This document shows, one piece after another, positions 21,646 through 29,203 of a stretch of 64,000 nt of DNA. The stretch is from Thiotrichales bacterium (GTDB lineage Bacteria > Pseudomonadota > Gammaproteobacteria > JAABTG01), in NCBI GenBank assembly GCA_011389995.1, contig JAABTG010000012.1:1-64000 (forward strand). The letters are read 5' to 3'. The first letter of the stretch is position 1. The number at the start of each line of letters is the position of its first letter. Made by a program: the position numbers and the translations under genes. Under the pieces are notes generated by a model. The model worked only from the letters and a program-made list of their open reading frames with translations, did no database searches and had not been told where the DNA came from.

Positions 21646-22794
21646 TCAGGCCATGCAGAAGCGCTGGATGAGGCCGCGCAGGACATCCACCATGGGGGCG
21701 ACGTTCTCCATGGCCAGGTATTCGTCGGGCTGGTGGGCCTGGCGGATGTCCCCCGGGCCGAGGACCACGGTGTGGGTGCCCAGGGCGCTGAGGTAGGGGG
21801 CCTCGGTGGCGAAGGCCGCCGCCTCGGCGGGGGCCTGACAGAGTCCCTCGGCCGCCCGCACGATGGCGGTGGCGGGGTCGGTGGCGAAGGCGGGGATGCC
21901 TTCGAAGAGGGACTCGAAGGTCACCCCCAGGCCGCTGCCCGCCAGCGCGTCCGCCACCCGCTGCTGCATCTCCCGGCGCAGGGCATCCACCGCGAGGCCG
22001 GGGGTGGGGCGGAGATCGATGTGGAGCTCGCAGCGGCCGCAGATGCGGTTGGGGTTGTCGCCGCCATGGATATGACCGAGGTTCAGGGTGGGATGGGGCA
22101 CCCTGAACAGGGGTTCCCGGTGGGCGGCCTGGAGTTCGTCACGCCATTCAAGCAGCGCCCCCATCACCCGCTGCATGCCCTCCAGGGCGTTGTTGCCGAG
22201 GGCCGGGTCGCTGGAGTGGCCGGACCGACCGATGACGCGGATGGCCTCCATCATCATGCCTTTGTGCATGCGCACCGGCCTCAAGGCCGTGGGCTCCCCG
22301 ATGACCGCCGCGCGATCATGAACCAGGGGATAGCGGGCGAGGGCCCTGGCTCCCGACATGGAGGTTTCCTCGTCGGCGGTGGCCAGGACGATGACGGGCT
22401 GGGTGAGGTCCTGCGCCCGGAGGTCCCGCAAGGCCTCCAGTATCACCGCGAAGAAGGACTTCATGTCGCTGGTGCCGAGGCCGTAGAAACGGCCGTCGCG
22501 CTCGGCGAGGCGGAAGGGATCGCTGGTCCACAGGGCATCGTCCCAAGGCACGGTGTCCGTATGGCCGGCCAGCACCAGTCCGCCGGCACCCGTGCCCAGC
22601 ACCGCCACCAAATTCCATTTGTCGCCGCCCAGGGCATGCTCCTCGACGCCGAAGCCGAGGTCCTCCAGCCACCCGGCCAGGCGGTGGATCACGTGCCGGT
22701 TCGACATGTCCAGTCCCGCGTCGGCGCTGCTCACGGAGGGCAGGGCGATGAGTTCGGCCAGGAGCTGGGGGAAGGGCGGCAGGGGCGTCTTCAT
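21646..22794 (-). CDS. argE: Acetylornithine deacetylase
   Basis: 382 residues from the ATG at 22794 (MKTPLPPFPQLLAELIALPS); the open frame extends further upstream into repeat-rich spacer, which I exclude. M20 metallopeptidase motifs are present: VLAGHTDTVPWDDALW, YGLGTSDMKSFFAV with the bridging Asp, TADEETSMSGA with the catalytic Glu, VIGEPTALRP, and a C-terminal His in LGPGDIRQAHQPDEY. It releases ornithine from N-acetylornithine using a dinuclear metal centre. No strong ribosome-binding site is visible. It probably shares a transcript with argA. Confidence 0.94.
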   Translation of the reverse strand: MKTPLPPFPQLLAELIALPSVSSADAGLDMSNRHVIHRLAGWLEDLGFGVEEHALGGDKWNLVAVLGTGAGGLVLAGHTDTVPWDDALWTSDPFRLAERDGRFYGLGTSDMKSFFAVILEALRDLRAQDLTQPVIVLATADEETSMSGARALARYPLVHDRAAVIGEPTALRPVRMHKGMMMEAIRVIGRSGHSSDPALGNNALEGMQRVMGALLEWRDELQAAHREPLFRVPHPTLNLGHIHGGDNPNRICGRCELHIDLRPTPGLAVDALRREMQQRVADALAGSGLGVTFESLFEGIPAFATDPATAIVRAAEGLCQAPAEAAAFATEAPYLSALGTHTVVLGPGDIRQAHQPDEYLAMENVAPMVDVLRGLIQRFCMA

Positions 22795-22853
22795 GGGGCA
22801 TTCTGGGGACAGCCGGGGGCGGGCTGCAAGGGGAAGCTGACGGGTGGCCGGCC

Positions 22854-22954
22854 CCACTTGTTGAGAGGAGGGAGACACCGACAACTCCGCCCACTTGTGG
22901 GGGCGGGAGACACCGCAGACTCCTCCCCCACTTGTGGGGGAGGCTGGGAGGGGG
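22854..22954. repeat. 37-base tandem repeat with palindromic CCCCCACTTGTGGGGG core
   Basis: Units start CCACTTGT at 22854, 22891 and 22928, giving an exact 37-base period; the third copy is partial. Units share CCACTTGT, GGGAGACACCG and ACTCC segments. At 22925-22940 the sequence forms a perfect palindrome: seven-base arms around TT. A related palindrome, CCCCAC-GA-GTGGGG, lies at 23120-23133. The block sits in the 416-base spacer between argE and the cupin gene. The spacer has no supported gene and contains the heptamer array at 23161. It resembles extragenic repetitive elements. Confidence 0.7.
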
Positions 22955-23160
22955 AAAACCACGCCGGCAATGTCTGCGGACGCTGGGCAAGGAGCTTCCC
23001 TGACGCGCGGCGCGGGTGCCCGGCGCTGTTTCCCCACGCCGGCCATACTCCGGGCATCCTGCCCTCCGTCCTTCGGGCCACCGCTACGCGGTGTTCAACG
23101 CCGCTCCCGGCGGAGTTGTCCCCACGAGTGGGGAGGGGGAAAGCGGTGCCATACTATTGA

Positions 23161-23209
23161 CCCCCGACCCCCGACCCCCGACCCCCGACCCCCGACCCCC
23201 GACCCCCGA
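23161..23209. repeat. Seven perfect copies of the heptamer CCCCCGA
   Basis: Seven uninterrupted copies of CCCCCGA run from 23161 to 23209 and end one base before the stop codon of the cupin gene, which is read from the other strand. On that gene's strand the array is repeated TCGGGGG, so its mRNA 3' end would carry many G5 runs able to form G-quadruplexes. Slippage-prone arrays of this type vary in copy number. Confidence 0.9.
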
Positions 23210-23210
23210 C

Positions 23211-23573
23211 TCACAGGGCCTCGTAGGCCTCCGCCACGAAGCGTGGGCTGCAGATGGCCAGGAACACCAGGTCGACGGTGCCGGTGTTGGTGATGCGCTG
23301 GCGCACCAGGGGCGGGATGAGGACGGTGTCCCCGGGTGTCACCGGCTCCTTCAGACCGTCCCCCACCTCCACCCGGCCCTCGCCTTCCAGTACCAGATAG
23401 CGCTCGGTGATGCCGTGGAGGCGATGCCAGCGGGTGGTGGCGCCCGGCGCCACCCGGGCACGGGCGATGGATACCGCCGGGTCCGCCGGGACGTTGGAGA
23501 GCTCGGTGATGTAACAGCCCTCGTGAAACCAGTACTCCTGCTGCCCGGCCCCGCGCCTCAACCCTTCCCGCAT
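23211..23573 (-). CDS. Small cupin-domain protein
   Basis: 120 residues. The cupin beta-barrel signature is visible: [29 protein letters not shown] (motif 1, with His and Glu ligands, about residues 43-71) and [21 protein letters not shown] (motif 2). It is single-domain and soluble, with no signal peptide, and probably metal-binding; the substrate is unknown. It has an excellent ribosome-binding site (GGAGGTG, five bases before the ATG). It is divergent from ilvD, and its stop codon abuts the CCCCCGA array. It could be a small dioxygenase, an isomerase or a binding protein. Confidence 0.85.
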   Translation of the reverse strand: MREGLRRGAGQQEYWFHEGCYITELSNVPADPAVSIARARVAPGATTRWHRLHGITERYLVLEGEGRVEVGDGLKEPVTPGDTVLIPPLVRQRITNTGTVDLVFLAICSPRFVAEAYEAL

Positions 23574-23711
23574 CGTTCACCTCCCTCATGGGATGCCTGT
23601 ATCCGCCCGAGGCTTCGGGGGATGATGCCGTCGCGCCGCGGGTCTTTGGCGGAAGCCCCCGGCCAAGTACAATCACGAGGTTTACTCATGCAACCACCCA
23701 CGGAGAATCGG

Positions 23712-25397
23712 ATGACCGAGAAGTTGAACCGAGTCAGCGCCCGCATCACCGAGCCCAAGGCCCAGGGGGCCTCCCAGGCCATGCTCTACGGCACCGGCCT
23801 CACGGACGAGGACATGGCCAAGGCCCAGGTGGGGATCTCCAGTGTGTGGTACGACGGCAATACCTGCAACATGCACCTCATGGACCTCGCCACCAAGGTG
23901 AAGGAGGGGGTGGAGCAGGCCGGCATGGTGGGCATGCGCTTCAATACCATCGGTGTATCGGACGGTATGTCCATGGGCACGGACGGCATGAGCTATTCCC
24001 TGCAGTCGCGGGACATCATCGCCGACTCGGTGGAGACCATGATGAGCGCCCAGTGGTATGACGCCAACATCTCCCTGCCGGGATGCGACAAGAACATGCC
24101 CGGGGTGCTGATGGCCATGGGGCGTGTGAACCGTCCCTCCCTGATGATCTATGGTGGCACCATCAAACCCGGTTACACCACGGCCGCCCATAAACCCATC
24201 GACATCGTCTCGGCCTTCCAGAGCTACGGCCAGTATCTGGCCCACGCCATCGATGAGGATGAGCGCCAGGACATCGTCCGCCACGCCTGCCCCGGGGCCG
24301 GCGCCTGCGGCGGCATGTATACGGCCAATACCATGGCCTCGGCCATTGAGGCCCTGGGTATGTCCCTGCCCTATAGTTCTTCCACCCCTGCAGTGGACCC
24401 CGGCAAGCTGGAGGAGTGCCTGCAGGCCGGAGCGGCCGTGCGCCATCTGCTGGAGCGGGACATCAAACCCCGGGACATCATGACCCGCGCCGCCTTCGAG
24501 AACGCCATGGTGATGGTGGTGGCCCTCGGCGGATCCACCAACGCCGTGCTCCATCTCATCGCCATGGCCCGCTCGGTGGGCGTGCCCTTCACCATCGACG
24601 ACGTCCAGGCCACCAGCGACCGGGTGCCCTTCCTGGCGGATCTGAAGCCGAGCGGCCGTTACGTCATGGAGGACCTTCACAACGTGGGTGGCACACCCGC
24701 GGTGATGAAATTCCTGCTGGAGCAGGGGCTGCTCACGGGGGACTGCCTCACGGTGACGGGCCGTACGGTGGCCGAGAACCTCGAGGCCCTGCCGGGCCTG
24801 GAGGCGGGTCAGGAGGTCATCCGCACCATGGACGCCCCCATCAAGGCCACGGGACACATCCAGATACTGAGAGGCAATCTCGCCCCCGGCGGCTCGGTGG
24901 CGAAGATCACCGGTAAGGAGGGGCTGCGTTTCACCGGTCCCGCGCGGGTCTTCGATTCGGAGGAGGAGATGCTGGCGGCACTGGAGGCCGGCGGCATCGG
25001 CAAAGGGGACGTGGTGGTGATCCGCTATGAGGGTCCCAAGGGTGGCCCGGGAATGCCGGAGATGCTCACGCCCACCTCTGCCATCATGGGGGCAGGGCTG
25101 GGAGACAGCGTTGCCCTGCTCACCGACGGCCGCTTCTCGGGCGGTTCCCACGGCTTCATCATCGGCCATATCGTGCCCGAGGCCCAGGAGGGGGGGCCCA
25201 TTGCCCTGGTGCGGGACGGCGACGTGGTCACCATCGACGCCGAGAGCCGGGTGCTGGCGGTGGATGTGGATGACGGCGAGATGGCCAGACGACGGGAGGC
25301 CTGGCGCATGCCACCCTACAAGGCCGAGCGCGGCACCCTGTTCAAGTACATCAAGGTGGTCAAGAACGCCTCCGAAGGCTGTGTGACGGATGAGTAA
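23712..25397 (+). CDS. ilvD: Dihydroxy-acid dehydratase
   Basis: 561 residues from the ATG at 23712, with GGAG six bases upstream; the open frame runs on far 5' through repeats and is not coding there. Iron-sulfur cysteines lie in [19 protein letters not shown] and [17 protein letters not shown]. The C-terminal [17 protein letters not shown] motif is conserved. It dehydrates dihydroxy-acids to 2-keto acids for valine, leucine and isoleucine synthesis. It overlaps the following lipoprotein gene by eight bases. No other ilv gene is in the window. Confidence 0.97.
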   Translation: MTEKLNRVSARITEPKAQGASQAMLYGTGLTDEDMAKAQVGISSVWYDGNTCNMHLMDLATKVKEGVEQAGMVGMRFNTIGVSDGMSMGTDGMSYSLQSRDIIADSVETMMSAQWYDANISLPGCDKNMPGVLMAMGRVNRPSLMIYGGTIKPGYTTAAHKPIDIVSAFQSYGQYLAHAIDEDERQDIVRHACPGAGACGGMYTANTMASAIEALGMSLPYSSSTPAVDPGKLEECLQAGAAVRHLLERDIKPRDIMTRAAFENAMVMVVALGGSTNAVLHLIAMARSVGVPFTIDDVQATSDRVPFLADLKPSGRYVMEDLHNVGGTPAVMKFLLEQGLLTGDCLTVTGRTVAENLEALPGLEAGQEVIRTMDAPIKATGHIQILRGNLAPGGSVAKITGKEGLRFTGPARVFDSEEEMLAALEAGGIGKGDVVVIRYEGPKGGPGMPEMLTPTSAIMGAGLGDSVALLTDGRFSGGSHGFIIGHIVPEAQEGGPIALVRDGDVVTIDAESRVLAVDVDDGEMARRREAWRMPPYKAERGTLFKYIKVVKNASEGCVTDE

Positions 25398-25812
25398 CCA
25401 CCGGGTCCGCATCTTCGCCATGGTGGTGACGGGCACCCTGTTGCTGGGGGGCTGCACCTCCATGAAGTCGAAGGACCGGGCCCTGCTGCTCAATGACGCC
25501 CTGTTCCAGTACGCATCGGCCATGCGTTGGGGCCATATCAATACCGCCAACAGTTACCTGCGGGCGCCGGACGGCACGCCGCTGGCTGGGAATGAGACCT
25601 TCCGGGACGATATCCGGGTGACGGGCTACAAGGTGCTGAGTCAGGCCCCCGTAGACGAGCACCACATTCAGGTGGAGGCCCGCCTGGAGTACATGTCGGA
25701 GCAGACCGGTCGCATCAATGTGGTGGAGGAGAATCAGCGCTGGTGGTACGACCCGGATGCCCGGCGCTGGTTCATGGACGGCCGCCTGCCGGAGGTGGTC
25801 CTGGCGCGCTGA
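25390..25812 (+). CDS. Conserved lipoprotein of unknown function
   Basis: 140 residues. The N-terminus is a lipoprotein signal with lipobox LLGGC (Cys near residue 22), so the product should be lipid-anchored. Serine follows the +1/+2 positions, which favours the outer membrane. The mature part is about 115 residues with an amphipathic start ([22 protein letters not shown]) and a beta-rich end containing [18 protein letters not shown] recall similar small proteins near biosynthetic genes in proteobacteria, with no function. Its ATG overlaps the ilvD stop by eight bases, so it is co-translated with a cytoplasmic enzyme to which it has no obvious link. Confidence 0.85.
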   Translation: MSNHRVRIFAMVVTGTLLLGGCTSMKSKDRALLLNDALFQYASAMRWGHINTANSYLRAPDGTPLAGNETFRDDIRVTGYKVLSQAPVDEHHIQVEARLEYMSEQTGRINVVEENQRWWYDPDARRWFMDGRLPEVVLAR

Positions 25813-25892
25813 GGGCGTCCTCCCGGCGGCGGATATCGCCCCTGTAACCCTGGCGGGCGGAGGGGCGCCTTGTATGTTCTCCGTTTGTTTTC

Positions 25893-25906
25893 TAGACTCC
25901 ACTCTA
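25893..25906. promoter_or_regulatory. Candidate LexA operator, TAGA-N6-TCTA dyad
   Basis: TAGA at 25893-25896 and TCTA at 25903-25906 are separated by six bases and sit 23 bases before the lexA ATG. No canonical gammaproteobacterial SOS box (CTGT-N8-ACAG) is present in the 117-base upstream region. The layout resembles the divergent LexA boxes of Xanthomonas-type repressors. GGAG at 25917-25920 is the ribosome-binding site. Operator function is inference. Confidence 0.35.
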
Positions 25907-25928
25907 TCCCAACCCGTGGAGCCCACCA

Positions 25929-26543
25929 ATGCCGGAACCCCTCACCCGCAAGCAGCAGGAGATCCACGAATTCCTGTGCCGCCGTCGCCGTCAGTTTTCC
26001 CATCCCCCTACCCTCGACGAGCTGTGCACGGCACTGAATCTGAGCTCCCGGGGTTCCCTGCACAAGCATATCCAGGCCCTGGTGGCGGCGGGTCTGGTGG
26101 CACCCATGGACCGCAAGCAGCGGGGGGTGCGGGTGAACGAAGGGGCCTGTGAGGGCCTGCGTGGCGAAGGGGAGGTGCCATTCATGGGCTACATCGCCGC
26201 CGGCCGTCCCATCGAGGCGATCCCCAATCCCGAGCCCGTGGAGGTGCCGCCCTTCCTGCGCGGCCGGGGCGAGACCTACGTGCTGCGGGTACGCGGTGAT
26301 TCCATGGTGGACGAGGGGATCCTGGACGGCGACTGGGTGGTCATCGAGCGCCGGGACCAGGCCCGTGACGGCGACATCGTGGTGGCCCTCATCGACGACG
26401 GCGAGGCCACCCTGAAGCGCTTCGAGAACAGGGGCGGCCAGGTGCTCCTTCACCCGGCCAACTCCACCATGAGCTCCATGGAATATCCCGCCGCCCGGGT
26501 ACGTATCCAGGGGGTGCTGGTGGGTCAGATGCGGGCCTATTGA
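25929..26543 (+). CDS. lexA: LexA SOS repressor, divergent type
   Basis: 204 residues. The N-terminal winged helix-turn-helix covers about residues 8-66 (PPTLDELCTALNLSSRGSLHKHIQALVAAGLV). The self-cleavage site is Ala91-Gly92 in GYIAAGRPIEA. The catalytic dyad is Ser125 in VRGDSMVDEGILDGD and Lys163 in EATLKRFE. RecA-stimulated autocleavage is therefore expected to be intact. The recognition helix reads NLSSRGSLHKHI rather than the Escherichia coli type, and the gene lacks a standard SOS box upstream, so the operator has probably diverged. It lies 117 bases after the lipoprotein gene; no recA or error-prone polymerase gene is adjacent. Confidence 0.93.
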   Translation: MPEPLTRKQQEIHEFLCRRRRQFSHPPTLDELCTALNLSSRGSLHKHIQALVAAGLVAPMDRKQRGVRVNEGACEGLRGEGEVPFMGYIAAGRPIEAIPNPEPVEVPPFLRGRGETYVLRVRGDSMVDEGILDGDWVVIERRDQARDGDIVVALIDDGEATLKRFENRGGQVLLHPANSTMSSMEYPAARVRIQGVLVGQMRAY

Positions 26544-26644
26544 GCCCCGGGCCTTCCTTCCCTATCAAGTCTTTGAAGGATACGGCGTCGCATTCGCATG
26601 ACGCCTGAACGGATAGGGTCTCGGGTGACAGTCCGCATCACGCC

Positions 26645-27325
26645 ATGAGGGAGGGAGTCGAACACCCGTGGGACGTGACGCCCCGTGAGGCGCGCCAGAT
26701 CCAGGAGCGGCTGCGGAACCGGGTAGTGACCCATGATCGACTCGCCGGCACCCAACGGCTGGCCGGCGTGGACGTGGGTTTCGAGGAGGGCGGCGCCGTG
26801 ACCCGGGCCGCCGTGGTGGTGCTGGATGGCAACACCCTGGAGACGGTGGAGCGGTCGTTGGCGCGACGCCCCACCACCTTTCCCTACGTGCCCGGGCTGT
26901 TGTCGTTCCGGGAGATCCCCGCCATTCTCCAGGCCCTGGACGGCCTTACCATCCCCCCCCAGGTGCTGCTCTGCGACGGTCATGGTATCGCCCACCCGCG
27001 CCGTTTCGGCATCGCCGCCCATCTCGGGGTCCTCACGGACATCCCGGTCGTGGGCGTCGCCAAGAAGCGCCTGGTGGGCGACCATGGGCCGGTTCCCGAG
27101 GAACGGGGCAGGTGGTGTCCCCTCGAGGACGATGGTGAGGTCATCGGTGCGGTGCTGCGTACCCGACGGGGCGTCAAGCCGGTCTATGTCTCCATCGGTC
27201 ACCGCGTCTCCCTGGAGACCGCCGTGGCCCTGGTGATGGCATGTACTTCACGCTTTCGTCTGCCCGAAACCACGCGGGCAGCGCACCGGCTGGCATCCCT
27301 GGAGAAGTCATCAGGCCCCCCTTGA
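26645..27325 (+). CDS. nfi: Endonuclease V (deoxyinosine 3' endonuclease)
   Basis: 226 residues, standard length. The catalytic acidic triad is visible: Asp43 in [11 protein letters not shown], Glu90 in [12 protein letters not shown], and Asp111 in [17 protein letters not shown]. The wedge motif PYVP that separates strands at the lesion is present. The enzyme nicks DNA one base 3' of deoxyinosine arising by deamination. It follows lexA by about 100 bases. The first catalytic segment reads GVDVGF where Gly replaces the usual Ser, a mild variation. Confidence 0.94.
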   Translation: MREGVEHPWDVTPREARQIQERLRNRVVTHDRLAGTQRLAGVDVGFEEGGAVTRAAVVVLDGNTLETVERSLARRPTTFPYVPGLLSFREIPAILQALDGLTIPPQVLLCDGHGIAHPRRFGIAAHLGVLTDIPVVGVAKKRLVGDHGPVPEERGRWCPLEDDGEVIGAVLRTRRGVKPVYVSIGHRVSLETAVALVMACTSRFRLPETTRAAHRLASLEKSSGPP

Positions 27326-27671
27326 GGGGGCGTCCGCTTGCCGCCGGTCAGCCAGACGGGCCTGCCCTCGCGGCATGATTGGGACAGTCGGGATGGCCCA
27401 TCCTGCCGAGCTCCTCAACGTGCGTGCCCGTCGGGCCACCCGCCAGGAATCATCAATCATCCCGACAACACCACGGCGCGCGAGGTCAGCGGGATATTGG
27501 CGAAGGCCTTCGGGGCCGAATGGCCGCGCCCTGGGGGTGGCCTTCGGGGAGGATCGGCTCCCGGTACTTGCAACGCCCGACAGCCGTGGCTATCTCACGG
27601 GTCAGGGCAGCGACGACGGCGACGAGGTCGCCATCGTGCCGGCACGGCCGAAACGAGCACGCCCCAGTGAC
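27326..27671. other. Spacer with two plausible but discontinuous coding frames
   Basis: 346 bases between nfi and the small membrane protein gene. One plus-strand frame gives TAREVSGILAKAFGAEW and the next gives GVAFGEDRLPVLATPDS. Both look more protein-like than random sequence but lie in different frames, as a frameshifted remnant would. I do not recognise a family and see no ribosome-binding site. It may be a decayed gene or chance. Confidence 0.3.
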
Positions 27672-27854
27672 CTAGCGTGTCACCAGGGCCCACACATCGA
27701 GGTTGCCGAGTTCCACGGCCACGAAGGTGATAGTCACAACGGTTGCCAGGGCCAGCATGAAGGTTCCCCAACCGGCGGCCTTCTTTTCTTCTCGACCGAA
27801 CAGCCGGCGGGAACGCCATTGACGTTCGGCGGCATCGAGATCGATTTTTCGCAT
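27672..27854 (-). CDS. Small single-span membrane protein (60 aa)
   Basis: 60 residues from the ATG at 27854, preceded by GGGGA at a good distance. It has an N-terminal charged cytoplasmic part (MRKIDLDAAERQWRSRR) and one hydrophobic segment, TFMLALATVVTITFVAVELG (about residues 31-50), followed by a short tail. Positive residues before the helix suggest an N-in orientation. It has no recognisable family and no obvious operon partner. The charged amphipathic leader resembles small regulatory membrane proteins, but function is unknown. Confidence 0.5.
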   Translation of the reverse strand: MRKIDLDAAERQWRSRRLFGREEKKAAGWGTFMLALATVVTITFVAVELGNLDVWALVTR

Positions 27855-28479
27855 AGATTCCCCGCTTGGTGTTGTCGGTCCTTTATGCACCGTGACACCG
27901 GCGCAGTGGAACTCTTCTTGGTTACTGCAAGACATCGAGGGCGCCGGGGCGGTCCGTACCACGCTCGTGCAACCCGCCCGATGGCCGTCCGGCCTCGCGC
28001 AACGTCGCGAATGGCGTTGTACGAAGCACCGTTAATGGCCCTCTTCGCAAGACCATGAAACGCCGCGGGTGTACCGATAACCCCAGCCCTCATTGGTTAA
28101 TTTAAACCATGGGCCCGGGATAGATCAAGAAAATAGCTCAAAAAAACAGGATGTTAAAAAACATTGTTGTGCTATTTTCGCACCATTTCCCGGCACCTGT
28201 GTTGTACTTGTGCAACACGCGACTCGCCATGGATACATCACTATATATCGTCCTCGGGGGCCCGGAATGAAGCCAGGCCGGCTTTCTCGGCGAATGGCCC
28301 GGGCCCCGTGCCGGACGGGTGGGTGGATTCAAGGATGGCGTTACATTCCTGTGACGGAGGAAACACGCCGTGTTCTTTGGCGTTTCCCTGGCTGCGGCCC
28401 CGCATGAGGCACTCCACCAGGGAGTTGTCACGCCTGACGAGCAATGTACGGGGCCCGCGGTGTATATAAGCCGGCGTGA
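27855..28479. other. AT-richer intergenic region with a GTGTTG-N8-CAACAC dyad
   Basis: 625 bases without a convincing gene. At 28199-28218 a six-base perfect dyad, GTGTTG and CAACAC, is spaced by eight bases and is followed by a TATA-rich segment near 28240. This looks like an operator next to a promoter, on either strand. A small hairpin (ATGTT-AAAA-AACAT) lies at 28151-28164. The base composition around 28090-28260 is clearly lower in G+C than the rest of the window. Confidence 0.4.
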
Positions 28480-29010
28480 CTATTGAACCAAAGCCACGCC
28501 TCGTGCCGCGGGCTCCCGGGCCGGACCAACGAACGGTGTCACGCTGAGGGCCAGGCGTATGCCGCCGCCGGGATCCCCCGGTGTCCTGAGGGCGGGCAGA
28601 GATGATGTGCCGTTGCCATGGAGGCGGGTATCGAGGGCAAGGACCATGTTCTGCCTGTTCCCGGCCCGGGAATCGCGGCCGGGTACCCACCCGCCGAGGC
28701 CGCGAAAATCGTCGATGGTGGCCAGGGATCCGGGTTGCTCGCACAGGCCACGCTCCTCCTTGAGGAGCCCCTCGAGGAGCCGGCAATCCTGGCGGGTCAC
28801 CATGTCCAGGGCATGGTCCGCGAGGCCCTTGCCGGTGACGGCCACGGACATCAGTCCTACCCCGGTCATCAGGGGATGGGAGGCCACATGTATGAGGCCG
28901 GCACAGCCGCTGAGGAGTAGGGGCGTGGCGGCAATGACGGGTAAAAGAAACCGGCCGCGGCAGATCCCGGCCGCGGCGGGGTGGCGGGCTGGCACACTGT
29001 GTTCCCCCAT
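28480..29010 (-). CDS. Hypothetical lipoprotein
   Basis: 176 residues. A positively charged leader (residues 1-20, including RHPAAAGICRGR) precedes a hydrophobic segment ending in lipobox LLLSGC (Cys near residue 36), so a lipid-anchored periplasmic product is expected. The mature region contains GVGLMSVAVTGKGLADHALDM and a pattern of Cys in QDCRLLEGLLKEERGLCEQ that could form a disulfide. The C-terminal third is Gly/Pro-rich. No known domain is recognised. It is isolated, with no close operon partner. Confidence 0.75.
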   Translation of the reverse strand: MGEHSVPARHPAAAGICRGRFLLPVIAATPLLLSGCAGLIHVASHPLMTGVGLMSVAVTGKGLADHALDMVTRQDCRLLEGLLKEERGLCEQPGSLATIDDFRGLGGWVPGRDSRAGNRQNMVLALDTRLHGNGTSSLPALRTPGDPGGGIRLALSVTPFVGPAREPAARGVALVQ

Positions 29011-29203
29011 AGGCGTGATCCTGATGGTCCATCCGGCGTGGTTAAGGGTGAGATAGCAAATAATGTGCCATCTCCCCCCCGCGTCCGCATCCGGGATGCC
29101 CCGGGCCTAGGAAACTGTCATGACTTCAAGTCTTACTTGATGTTTGTACGCTCAAAAAATTTAGTATGTTATGGGGGAAACTTCCAGTATCACTTTCGAT
29201 TGG

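Noticed and set aside
22854-23209. CRISPR-like array
   Set aside because: The 37-base period repeats are contiguous without spacers and only about three units long; the heptamer array is a simple tandem repeat. No cas gene is present.
28093-28407. 104-codon plus-strand frame in the low-GC spacer
   Set aside because: It needs a TTG start, has no ribosome-binding site, and mixes unrelated segments; no family.
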